64,000 bases of DNA from an uncultured Pseudomonadota bacterium (GTDB lineage: Bacteria; Pseudomonadota; Gammaproteobacteria; Steroidobacterales; Steroidobacteraceae), in the NCBI GenBank assembly GCA_937920275.1, contig CALGVD010000029.1:1-64000 (forward strand), read 5' to 3'. The notes beneath the pieces were generated by a model. The model had not been told where the DNA came from, ran no database searches, and was given only the letters and a program-made list of their open reading frames with translations. Shown in pieces: positions 16,039 through 24,310 of this stretch (positions are counted from its first letter, which is position 1; every line of letters begins with the position of its first letter). A program made the translations under genes and the position numbers.

Positions 16039-18293
16039 GCGAAGGAATAGCCGGCCGTGGTGAGCGGCAATCGTCGCGGCCGCTCGCCGATGGCGGCGAA
16101 GATCGCGGCAGTCAAGGCGGGTGCGATCCCCGGCGTAGAGACCTCGCCGACGCCGCCGCTCGCGGCAGTCGAGTCGATGAGGTGCACCTCGACCTGCGGT
16201 GCGCTGGCGAAACGCAGCAACGGCGCCGTGTCGAAGTTGCTGCCTTGCGCCCTGCCGTCTACGAAATCGATCCGGCCATCGATCGCAGCGGACAGCCCGA
16301 ACAAGATCCCACCCGACACCTGCGCCTCGACACTGGCCGGGTCGATGACCCGTCCGCAGTCGACGACCGCGACGATGCGCTCGATATGCAGTACGCGTCC
16401 GACCGCGCGCAGCTCGACCGCCTGCGCACACCAGGATCCGTACCCGACCGAGAGCGCGATCCCGCGGCCCACGGTCCCCGCCGTCGAGTGGCGTGACGGG
16501 CGACCGCTGCGCTTCGTTTGCGGCGTGGCACCGGTCTTCCAGCCGATCCGCTCCGCCGCCTCGGTGAGCACCGCCACCGACCGCGGGTCGCCGGCCAACA
16601 GTTCCAGCCGCAGCGCGAGCGGATCCCGCCCGCTCACCGCAGCGATATCATCAAGCGTGCTTTCCGCGAAGAATCCGTTCATCGAATGGGCGACCGAACG
16701 CCAAGTGCCGACCGGAACCGGCTCCGGGGTCTCAACGAAATCCGCGTAAGGCGCGGGGATGGCATAGCGGTCGCCGATCAGCCCACCTGTCATGAACGGA
16801 TCGCCGAGCCCAGGCACCGGTGCGCGTCGTTGATAACGCCACATGCTGATCCCCGAGATACGGGTGTGCAGACCGACGATCCGGCCCTGTGCATCGAGAC
16901 CGACCCGGCTGCGCGCCATATGCGCCGGCCTGAAACGGTCGTGGCGGAAATCCTGTTCACGGGTCCATGTGAGCTTGATCGGCGTACCGGGTCGACCGCG
17001 TGCGACCTCGACCGCCTGCCGAACGAAATCGGTCTCCCACTTCCGACCAAAACCCCCGCCAAGAAAAGTCACTTGTAATGCGCAGCGCTCACGCGGTAGC
17101 CCGGACGCTTTCGCGATCACATCACGGGTGCCGTCGGGGTGCTGCGTCGGCGCCCAGACCTGTGCGCTCTCGTCCGTCACCCATGCCGTCGCGTTCAAGG
17201 GCTCCATCGCAGCGTGTGCGAGGAACGGTACCTCATAGGTCCACTCGAACTGCCGGGCGGCGTTTTGTAATGCTGCATCGGTCACTGCGCGATCATGTTT
17301 GCGACCAGCTGGCGCCCGCGCCACTTGTGCACGATCGTTCTGCGTGAGGGCCTCGCGCAGCCGGGTCCGCATGCCCTCGCTATCGACGCCGAGTGAGTCG
17401 CTGTCGTCGAACACCGTCTGCGGATGGCCCTCGAGCGCGCGAGCAGCCTGCATCGCGTGCCAAGTGGTCCGGGCGATCACCGCGATGCCATCGCTGATCG
17501 GGTAGGCGTCGAGCACCCCGGGCATCGCCAACGCGGCATCGCGTGAGAAGCTGACGACCCGACCGGCGACGCTCGGCGATCGGCAAAGGACGGCGTGGAG
17601 CATACCCGGAAGCTGCACATCGATGCCGAACACGGCCGTTCCCGTGACCTTGCCGTGGGCGTCTTTGCGGGGGATCGCATGTCCGACCAGCTTATACAGC
17701 GCCGGATCTTTGAACTGCGGATCAACGGGTACGGGCTGCATCGCCGCGGCCTCCGCCAAGGCGCCGAAACCCAGGCGCCGCGCCGTCGGCGGATGCAGAA
17801 CGCTCGACGCCGACGCGACACACTCAGCGGCGGGGACCTCCCAACGCGCTGCTGCGGCAGCGATGAGCATCGCCCTTGTGCTCGCTCCGGCCCGGCGCAT
17901 CACATCCCCGTAGCTGCTGATCGAATCGCTGCTCGCGGTACGATGACGGCCGGTCGCGGGATGGCGGAAGGCGTCATCGCCGCTCGGCAGGTGGATCACG
18001 ACCTGCGCCCAGTCGGCGTCCAGTTCCTCGGCGAGGATCTTGGCGAGACCGTCGTGCGTCCCCTGCCCCATCTCCGACTGTGGCCCGGTGATGTGCACCA
18101 CGCCGTCCGCTGCGATCGTCAGGAACACGCTGAAGCGGGCACGGATCGCGGCATCCGAGACGCTGCTCGGTGCCAGCACCTCGGCGTGAGCGGAACCTGT
18201 CCTCACGCCCAACCACAATCCCCCGGCGGTGAGTGTAGCCGTCTGCAGGAATCGGCGCCGCGCAAGCGAGTCAGGTGTCGTTGACCGGGCCAT
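16035..18293 (-). CDS. Tat-exported molybdenum hydroxylase large subunit (xanthine dehydrogenase/IorB type)
   Basis: A 752-residue molybdopterin-binding oxidoreductase. The N-terminus SLARRRFLQTATLTAGGLWLG is a twin-arginine signal, so the folded enzyme is exported to the periplasm. Family motifs are GPQSEMGQGTHDGLAKILAEE, TFLGGGFGRKWE, VGTWRSVAHSMNGFF, and the Glu motif ASGGVGEVSTPGIAPA that carries the catalytic base. It most resembles the large subunit of isoquinoline 1-oxidoreductase-like enzymes, which hydroxylate N-heterocycles or aldehydes. The usual small [2Fe-2S] subunit gene is not adjacent. It is 3 nt from the upstream amidohydrolase gene and overlaps the SLC13 gene. The substrate cannot be read from sequence. 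Confidence 0.85.
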   Translation of the reverse strand: MARSTTPDSLARRRFLQTATLTAGGLWLGVRTGSAHAEVLAPSSVSDAAIRARFSVFLTIAADGVVHITGPQSEMGQGTHDGLAKILAEELDADWAQVVIHLPSGDDAFRHPATGRHRTASSDSISSYGDVMRRAGASTRAMLIAAAAARWEVPAAECVASASSVLHPPTARRLGFGALAEAAAMQPVPVDPQFKDPALYKLVGHAIPRKDAHGKVTGTAVFGIDVQLPGMLHAVLCRSPSVAGRVVSFSRDAALAMPGVLDAYPISDGIAVIARTTWHAMQAARALEGHPQTVFDDSDSLGVDSEGMRTRLREALTQNDRAQVARAPAGRKHDRAVTDAALQNAARQFEWTYEVPFLAHAAMEPLNATAWVTDESAQVWAPTQHPDGTRDVIAKASGLPRERCALQVTFLGGGFGRKWETDFVRQAVEVARGRPGTPIKLTWTREQDFRHDRFRPAHMARSRVGLDAQGRIVGLHTRISGISMWRYQRRAPVPGLGDPFMTGGLIGDRYAIPAPYADFVETPEPVPVGTWRSVAHSMNGFFAESTLDDIAAVSGRDPLALRLELLAGDPRSVAVLTEAAERIGWKTGATPQTKRSGRPSRHSTAGTVGRGIALSVGYGSWCAQAVELRAVGRVLHIERIVAVVDCGRVIDPASVEAQVSGGILFGLSAAIDGRIDFVDGRAQGSNFDTAPLLRFASAPQVEVHLIDSTAASGGVGEVSTPGIAPALTAAIFAAIGERPRRLPLTTAGYSFA

Positions 18294-18296
18294 TTT

Positions 18297-18944
18297 TTAA
18301 GCTCCTCGAAGTTGCTGTAACGCAGTCTGCTGCCGCCCCTTCATCCAGGCCTCGGCCTTCGCACGATCGATGATGTCGGCATAACGACGCCCCACATCCC
18401 GCAGCGTGTCCTCGTGGGGACCGGCTTCGGCGTCGCCACAACAGTCCGCCACCACCTGGACACGCAATCCGTAGGAGAACGCATCGATGATCGTGGCGCG
18501 CACGCAGCCGCTGGTGGTGCAGCCCGTCACGAACACGGTGTCGATCCCTTCACGCACGAGATAGCTGATCAGCGGCGTGTGGAAGAACATCGACGGACCG
18601 TTCTTGCAGTAGGTGAAATCGGTCGGGTCGAAGATCTTCGGATCCATCTCCGTACAAGGATGGCCGTAGAAGAACTCGCGACGGACCGCGCCGACCTTCC
18701 AGAGCGGCATGTCACGCGTGCTGCAGTAGGCGGTGTAGCACGCGGCGACCGGTAAGCCTGCAGCCCGCGCCACTTTCAAAAAATCGGCTGTCTCGTCACG
18801 CGCACGATGTAGACGCTCCAAGCCGCCGAGCTCGTAACGCGGATCGGTGAACGCCAGTTGCCAGTCGACCACCAGGACCGCGGCACGGTTGCCGAAGCCG
18901 ATGTCACCGCTCGAGTAGCCGACTTGCCGATATCTGTCGTCCAT
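18297..18944 (-). CDS. Isochorismatase-fold (N-carbamoylsarcosine amidase-like) hydrolase
   Basis: A 215-residue cysteine hydrolase. The ATG at 18944 follows GGGAG; a longer frame reaches into the terminator and was rejected. The catalytic triad is visible: Asp in AAVLVVDWQLAF, Lys in FTYCKNGPSMFF and Cys in TGCTTSGCVRATIIDAF. The TTSGCVRA segment and the N-terminal layout resemble N-carbamoylsarcosine amidohydrolases, which release CO2 and NH3 from ureido acids. It sits downstream of the hydantoinase A/B genes, which would fit a hydantoin to carbamoyl-amino-acid step. A terminator lies between it and hydantoinase B, only 25 nt before this start. Confidence 0.85.
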   Translation of the reverse strand: MDDRYRQVGYSSGDIGFGNRAAVLVVDWQLAFTDPRYELGGLERLHRARDETADFLKVARAAGLPVAACYTAYCSTRDMPLWKVGAVRREFFYGHPCTEMDPKIFDPTDFTYCKNGPSMFFHTPLISYLVREGIDTVFVTGCTTSGCVRATIIDAFSYGLRVQVVADCCGDAEAGPHEDTLRDVGRRYADIIDRAKAEAWMKGRQQTALQQLRGA

Positions 18945-18969
18945 CCGTCGCTCCCGAGCGCTCGATGTC

Positions 18970-19001
18970 AAAAAAAATCCCCGCACCTTGCGGAGCGGGG
19001 A
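18970..19001 (-). terminator. Intrinsic terminator after the hydantoinase B gene
   Basis: On the minus strand a 7-bp stem TCCCCGC/GCGGGGA (19001-18995 with 18984-18978), with internal GCGG/CCGC pairing in its loop, is followed directly by eight U residues (18977-18970). It starts 28 nt past the stop of the hydantoinase B gene. The next gene on the same strand starts at 18944, so the element is embedded inside a run of co-directional genes. Confidence 0.8.
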
Positions 19002-19028
19002 CCGGTGTCATCACCCGCAGGCACGCCC

Positions 19029-21008
19029 TTAGGCGGCCTTGCGGCGTTTCTTCTTCGTGGCCACGCTCTTGGTGGCGAGGCTCTTGTTGGCAAGCTTCTT
19101 CGCCGCCAGTTCCTTCGCCAACAGGGCCTCCGCCGCGACCTTCGCCCACTTGGTGAAGACCGGCGTACGCGGCGGCTCGAAGCCCGTCTCGGCCTTGCAG
19201 CGCGCCTTGAGCTCTTCGATGGACTCGAAGCCACGGTCGAAGATCTTCTTCGGCCCGCGCTTGGCACGCATCTCGTCACGCAGGGCGACCGTGGCGGCGT
19301 CGTTGACCTTACCGGCAGCGGATACCACCACGCCGTAACGCCGTGCGCCAGCAGCCGTCACCAAGCCCGCCGCCACATCGAACGCCACCTGTTCGGTCGC
19401 ACGCTCGAGCGGATCGCCCCAACCGCCACCGCCCCAGGTGTCAGCGATCAGCAGATCGCCGGCCTCGACCTTGACGTGATCGATCTTGGAGGGCAGCAGC
19501 GACTCGGTGCCGTCCGCGCGTTGCAGGAGCTTGCGGCTGCGGGCGCCCGGCTCGCCGCCGTTCGCACCCCAAGGATAGGTGAGCCAACGATCGTCGTGGA
19601 TCGAGATCTCGCCGGGTTCGAGGAAGCGGTAGCCGATCCGCAGCCCGTTGCCACCACGGTTCTTGCCGGCGCCGCCGGTGTCCGAGATGGTCTCGTAGAT
19701 GTCGATGCGCAACGGGAAATAGCTCTCGAGGAACTCGTTCGGCACATTGGTGAACGAAGGCCAGAGCGAGTGTCCGTCCGGGCCATCACCGAAGGGTTTG
19801 CCCGGGATGCCGCCGAAGGTGATCTGGTAGAGCTGATACCACTCGCCGTTCTTGTCGTATCCCGAGTACATGAAGTGCGGGCTGTCCGAGAAGCCGGCGC
19901 CACACATGAAGTCCGGGTTGCCCTGACCGAGCAGACCCGCAAGGATGTCGAAGATGCGGCCGAGCGCGTGGGTGCGGCAGGAGAGCGCGGCAGGCTTCAG
20001 AGGCTTGAGCAGGCTTCCCGGCGGGATACGCACTTCCATGAGGTCGTAGAAGCCGTCGTTGAAGAGGATCTGCGGGTCGAAGACCATGATCATGTAGATG
20101 CCGGCGAACATCTTGAACATCTCTTCGTTCAACAAGAAGTTGATCGAAGAGATCGACTGCGGGTCGGTACCCGCGAAGTCGAAGATGCACTTGTCACCCT
20201 CGCGCCACATCGCACACTTGATGCGGTAGGGGCCCATGTTCAGACCGTCATCGCAGATGTAGTCCTCGAAGAACTGCTTGGTCTCCGGGACGTTCTGGCG
20301 GATCAGCACACGCATCGCCCGCTTGTTGCGCTCGAGCATGGCGTCCATCGCCGAATAGAGCACATCGTCACCGAAACGCTCGGCGATCTCGATGCAACGG
20401 GCGGCCGCGGTGCGCAGAGCCGCCGTGATCGCGTTGAAATCCGACAGGTTCCATTCCGGCAAGCGGCAGTTGTGCAGGACGACGCGCAGCACATCCTCGT
20501 TGAGTTTGCCTGCCTTGAAGATCTTGGTGGGCGGGACGACGATCCCGTCCTCGTAGATCGTGGTGCCGTCGGTCGGCAGCGATCCCGGGACCTTGCCGCC
20601 CACATCCGTCATGTGACCGAACATCGCCGACCAGGCGATGATGCGGCCGCCGCGATAGACCGGCATCAGCATGAGCCAGTCGTTGGCGTGGCTGATCGCG
20701 CCGTTGACCGAGTACGGGTCGGAGGTGAGGAAGATGTCGCCCTCTTCCACCGTGCCGTCGTAACCCTGCATGAAGCCCCAGATGAACGAACCGAACTGCC
20801 CGACGACCATCTTGCCGTCGGTGTTGGCGATCATCGGGAACTCGTCATGCTGCTCGCGGATACCGGGCGACATCGCCGTCCGGAAGAGCACGGTGTCCAT
20901 CTCGTAGCGCGCATTACGGAGCGCGCTCTCGATGATGTCGATGGTGACGGTGTCGACCTTCGTCTTCTTGAAGGGCTTCTTGTTGCGCTGGATGATCGTT
21001 GCGGGCAT
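19029..21008 (-). CDS. Hydantoinase B/oxoprolinase family subunit
   Basis: A 659-residue HyuB-type subunit that with HyuA forms an ATP-dependent ring-opening or carboxylating complex (N-methylhydantoinase, 5-oxoprolinase, acetone/acetophenone carboxylase families). Conserved parts are IIESALRNARYEMD, MSPGIREQHDEFPMI, DIFLTSDPY, HANDWLMLMPVY, FGHMTDVGG and DTGGAGKNRGGNGL. The last 30 or so residues form a Lys/Ala-rich tail (KELAAKKLANKSLATKS and KKKRRKAA), which is unusual for the family. The ATG at 21008 lies 4 nt after the HyuA stop. The exact reaction cannot be decided from sequence. Confidence 0.87.
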   Translation of the reverse strand: MPATIIQRNKKPFKKTKVDTVTIDIIESALRNARYEMDTVLFRTAMSPGIREQHDEFPMIANTDGKMVVGQFGSFIWGFMQGYDGTVEEGDIFLTSDPYSVNGAISHANDWLMLMPVYRGGRIIAWSAMFGHMTDVGGKVPGSLPTDGTTIYEDGIVVPPTKIFKAGKLNEDVLRVVLHNCRLPEWNLSDFNAITAALRTAAARCIEIAERFGDDVLYSAMDAMLERNKRAMRVLIRQNVPETKQFFEDYICDDGLNMGPYRIKCAMWREGDKCIFDFAGTDPQSISSINFLLNEEMFKMFAGIYMIMVFDPQILFNDGFYDLMEVRIPPGSLLKPLKPAALSCRTHALGRIFDILAGLLGQGNPDFMCGAGFSDSPHFMYSGYDKNGEWYQLYQITFGGIPGKPFGDGPDGHSLWPSFTNVPNEFLESYFPLRIDIYETISDTGGAGKNRGGNGLRIGYRFLEPGEISIHDDRWLTYPWGANGGEPGARSRKLLQRADGTESLLPSKIDHVKVEAGDLLIADTWGGGGWGDPLERATEQVAFDVAAGLVTAAGARRYGVVVSAAGKVNDAATVALRDEMRAKRGPKKIFDRGFESIEELKARCKAETGFEPPRTPVFTKWAKVAAEALLAKELAAKKLANKSLATKSVATKKKRRKAA

Positions 21009-21012
21009 GGGA

Positions 21013-23103
21013 TCACTTCCTCTTGCCGGCGGCCTTCTTGGGCGCCTTGAAGTTATCGGGGTAGATGAGGATGCAACCGGACTTGTCCACATGGCCGGTG
21101 TGTTTCGGCAGGATGACCGAGGTGGAGTCCATCTCCATCACGATCGCCGGACCTCGGACCTTGTTGCCGGCTTTGAACTTGGCGCGGTCATAGACGATCG
21201 CATTGACGTCCTTGCCGTCCATGAAGGCCTTCTGCTTGCCGACGATCGCCGCCTTCGGATCAGTGCCGCCCTTGGCGAGCAAGGGACGCTTGATCTTGAT
21301 GCCCTGGCCCTGGACGGCGGCGCGCAGCGTGACGAGTTCGTGTTCACGCGGCAGCGTGAAAGTGAAGAGCCGCTTGTGCTCCGCGTCGAACTTGTCGGAG
21401 ATCGCCTTCAATCCCTTCTTCTGGAGATCCCCGAGGTTCACCTCGACCGACAGGCGCAGGCCTTGGCCGTGGTAGCGCACATCCACTTGGTAGGTGGTGC
21501 TGATCTCCGACTTCTTGACGCCCTCGGCCTCGATGCCCTTCGAGGCGTCGGTTGCGAGCCCCTTCAGGATCTTCTCGATCTCCTTGGCGGTGGTCTCGCT
21601 GAACTTGCGGACATAGGTGCGGGCACGCTCATCGCGCACCGCCGTGGTGGCATCACCCAACGCGCAGAGCACGCCAGGGCCGGGCGGGATGATCGACGGC
21701 CATGACCCGAGCAGACGCGACAGCGCGTTGGCATGCAACGGACCCGCTCCACCGAAAGCGATCAGCGCGTACTCGCGGGGGTCATAGCCCTGTTCCACGG
21801 ACACGAGGCGCAGCGCGCCGACCATGTTCTCGTTGACGATGTTGTAGATGCCTTGCGCCGCTTGCCGGGTGTTGAGCCCGAGCGCATCGCCGATCTTCTT
21901 GACGGCTGCCATGGCAAGCGAGCGGTCGAGGACCATGTCACCGCCGAGTTTCTGCATCTCGGGCAGATAGCCGAGGACGATGTTCGCATCGGCCACCGTA
22001 GGCTCCGTACCGCCGCGGTTGTAGGCAGCCGGGCCCGGGTCGGCGCCCGCCGACTGCGGTCCGACGCGCAGCGCCTTGGTGAGCTCAGGGACGTGGGCGA
22101 TCGAACCGCCACCTGCGCCGACGGTGCGGATATCGACGGAGGAGGCGCGCACGGTGACATCGCCGACCGTCGTCTCACGACGCAAGCGAGGCTGACCACC
22201 GCTGATGAGGGCGACGTCGGTCGAGGTGCCACCGACATCCACGGTCAGCAGATTCGGGAATCCCGCCTGCACGGCGACCCAAAGCGCGCCGGTGACGCCG
22301 CCCGCAGGGCCGGACATCAGCAGGTTGACCGGGAACTCCGCGGCTGACGAGGCCGACGCGAGACCACCGTCCGACCGAAGGATGTGCAGCTTGGCGTTCT
22401 TGGCGACCTTGGCGAGTTTGTCCTTGAGGTTGCGGACATAGCGGTCGACGCGCGGACGGACATAGGAATTCGCGACCGTGGTGACGGTGCGCTCGTACTC
22501 TTGCATCTCCGGGACGACATCGGACGACAGCGAGACCGGCGTATCCGGCAACTCCTCGATCGCGATCTCGCGCACCCGCTGCTCATGCGCCGGATTGGCG
22601 AAGGAATTGATTAGGGAGACGGTGAGCGCTTCGATCTTCTGCACCTTGAGGGTCCGCAGGCTCTTGCGCAGCGCCTCCTCGTCGAGACCGCGCACGACTT
22701 CACCCTTTGCGCTCACGCGTTCGTCCGCTTCGATGGTGCAGGCGAGCGGCGCCATCGGCAGGGACTTGTTGTAGATGATCCAACCGCCGAGACCACCCGG
22801 GACGTAGGAGCGCGCGATCTGCAGCACCTGCCGGTAGCCTTTGGTGGTGACCAAGCCGACCCGGGCGCCGGTGCCGGTGAGCACCGTGTTGGTGGCGACG
22901 GTCGTGCCGTGCATCACATGGTCGATGATCTGCGGGTCGATGCCCGCACGCTCACAGACGCGGAGGATGCCGTTGAGCACGCCGATCGATTGATCGGCCG
23001 GCGTGGAGGGGACCTTGGCGGACCAGGTCTTCCCCGTTTTTTCGTGGACCAGCAGCAGATCTGTGAACGTGCCGCCGACATCTACACCCAGACGATATGA
23101 CAT
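21013..23103 (-). CDS. Hydantoinase A/oxoprolinase family subunit (ATP-binding)
   Basis: A 696-residue HyuA-type subunit with the actin-like ATPase fold: YRLGVDVGGTFTDLLLV at the start, VMHGTTVATNTVLTGTGARV, then TVDVGGTSTDVALI and GAGGGSIAH, and the C-terminal RYHGQGLRLSVEV. It ends in KAPKKAAGKRK, a short basic tail like that of the B subunit. In this family ATP is used to activate the amide or enol of the substrate. It lies 118 nt downstream of an HMG-CoA-lyase-like gene and directly upstream of the B subunit. Whether the complex is a hydantoinase or a carboxylase is open. Confidence 0.88.
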   Translation of the reverse strand: MSYRLGVDVGGTFTDLLLVHEKTGKTWSAKVPSTPADQSIGVLNGILRVCERAGIDPQIIDHVMHGTTVATNTVLTGTGARVGLVTTKGYRQVLQIARSYVPGGLGGWIIYNKSLPMAPLACTIEADERVSAKGEVVRGLDEEALRKSLRTLKVQKIEALTVSLINSFANPAHEQRVREIAIEELPDTPVSLSSDVVPEMQEYERTVTTVANSYVRPRVDRYVRNLKDKLAKVAKNAKLHILRSDGGLASASSAAEFPVNLLMSGPAGGVTGALWVAVQAGFPNLLTVDVGGTSTDVALISGGQPRLRRETTVGDVTVRASSVDIRTVGAGGGSIAHVPELTKALRVGPQSAGADPGPAAYNRGGTEPTVADANIVLGYLPEMQKLGGDMVLDRSLAMAAVKKIGDALGLNTRQAAQGIYNIVNENMVGALRLVSVEQGYDPREYALIAFGGAGPLHANALSRLLGSWPSIIPPGPGVLCALGDATTAVRDERARTYVRKFSETTAKEIEKILKGLATDASKGIEAEGVKKSEISTTYQVDVRYHGQGLRLSVEVNLGDLQKKGLKAISDKFDAEHKRLFTFTLPREHELVTLRAAVQGQGIKIKRPLLAKGGTDPKAAIVGKQKAFMDGKDVNAIVYDRAKFKAGNKVRGPAIVMEMDSTSVILPKHTGHVDKSGCILIYPDNFKAPKKAAGKRK

Positions 23104-23162
23104 GCGCCCCCCTTGGGCTCTCGTTGCAGTGAGAAGTACCGAGTATCCAGCCTAGCGGCCGC

Positions 23163-23177
23163 CCACGCAATGCGTGG
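23163..23177. repeat. Perfect short palindrome before hydantoinase A
   Basis: CCACGCA and TGCGTGG flank a single A, so both strands carry a 7-bp inverted repeat, 60 nt upstream of the hydantoinase A start. It lies in the only sizeable gap of the minus arm (23104-23222). It could be an operator or an mRNA fold; there is no U-run, so it is not a terminator. Confidence 0.4.
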
Positions 23178-23222
23178 CCGTCCGCATGACTTGAGATATC
23201 GAGGCAGACCGTCGCGTAGCGG

Positions 23223-24134
23223 TCAGACCGCGCGCGCGGCCGCCGGAAAATTGCCCGCCTTCAGCAGCATCCCCGGGACGGTCCGTCCCAAGGTCTGCTG
23301 CAACCATTCGCCGGTCGCGAGGAGCCGATCGAGATCCACGCCCGTGGCGATACCGGAGCGCTCGAGCAGATAGACCAGATCCTCGGTCGGGATGTTGCCG
23401 GTCGCCGCCGGCGCGAAGGGGCAGCCGCCGATACCGCCTGCGCTCGCATCGAGCGTCACCGCACCCGCCTCGACCGCCGCATAGGCGTTGGCCAGACCGG
23501 TGTTGCGTGTGTTGTGGAAATGACCGCGCAGCCGGAAACCGGGCAGCGCTTCACGGGCTCGGCCGAAGACTTCCGCGACCTGAGCCGGGACGCCGACGCC
23601 GATGGTGTCGGCGAACGCGATCTCGTAGGGCCCCGCCTCGGCGACCCGTCGAGCGATGTCGATGACCCGCTCGACGGGGACCTCGCCTTCGAAGGGGCAG
23701 CCGAACGAGGCGCCGATCGTGATGGTCGGGCGCAACCCTGCCGCATTGGCCTCGCGCGCGATCTCAAGCCACGCAGCGATGGATTCATCGGTGCTGACGC
23801 CCTGGTTGCGGCGGTTGAAGGTGTCGCTTGCGACCACCGCCATGCCGATCTCGTTGCAACCGGCGGCAGCAGCACGCTCGTAGCCACGGCGATTGAGCAC
23901 CAAGCCGATGAAGTGGACGCCCTCGCGTCTACGAAGACCGCTGAGCACCGCTTCCGCATCCGCCATCTGGGGGACCTTCTTCGGATTCACGAAGCTCGAG
24001 ACTTCGATCCGGCGCAGACCTGCATCGAACAGTCGTTCGATGAACTCGATCTTGGCGGCCGTCGGGAACACCCCGGGTTCGCTCTGTAGGCCATCACGCG
24101 GGCCGACCTCGACGATCTCGACACTCGCGGTCAT
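23223..24134 (-). CDS. Hydroxymethylglutaryl-CoA lyase-family enzyme
   Basis: A 303-residue TIM-barrel lyase of the DRE-TIM family that cleaves 3-hydroxy-3-methylglutaryl-CoA or similar 3-hydroxyacyl-CoA into acetyl-CoA and a keto acid. It shows VEIVEVGPRDGLQSE with the metal/catalytic Arg-Asp, RIEVSSFVNPKKVPQMADA, GHFHNTRNTGLANA with the metal-binding His pair, and GGIGGCPFAPAATGN with the catalytic Cys. GAGGA lies before the ATG at 24134. It heads the minus arm of a divergent cluster; a class III CoA-transferase heads the plus arm, which suggests that the transferase makes the CoA ester it cleaves. Confidence 0.85.
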   Translation of the reverse strand: MTASVEIVEVGPRDGLQSEPGVFPTAAKIEFIERLFDAGLRRIEVSSFVNPKKVPQMADAEAVLSGLRRREGVHFIGLVLNRRGYERAAAAGCNEIGMAVVASDTFNRRNQGVSTDESIAAWLEIAREANAAGLRPTITIGASFGCPFEGEVPVERVIDIARRVAEAGPYEIAFADTIGVGVPAQVAEVFGRAREALPGFRLRGHFHNTRNTGLANAYAAVEAGAVTLDASAGGIGGCPFAPAATGNIPTEDLVYLLERSGIATGVDLDRLLATGEWLQQTLGRTVPGMLLKAGNFPAAARAV

Positions 24135-24310
24135 GGGCGTTCCTCGTAGATCAAGAGATGGGCAGATGGGTGACGCGCAGTTGGCTCAGTAGACGCGCCC
24201 GTAGTTTAGTCCATCCTGTCGGTGATGCGCCCCCGGGGGACTGGGCCACCTTGACCCGCGACGATGTGGTGGGTACAAACGCGAGCGTCTGTCACCGTCA
24301 GGAGTACTGC

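Noticed and set aside
18858..21050. Large 730-codon open frame on the plus strand
   Set aside because: It lies antisense to the clearly conserved hydantoinase B gene, has no recognisable motif and an Asp/His/Arg-rich composition typical of GC-rich shadow frames.
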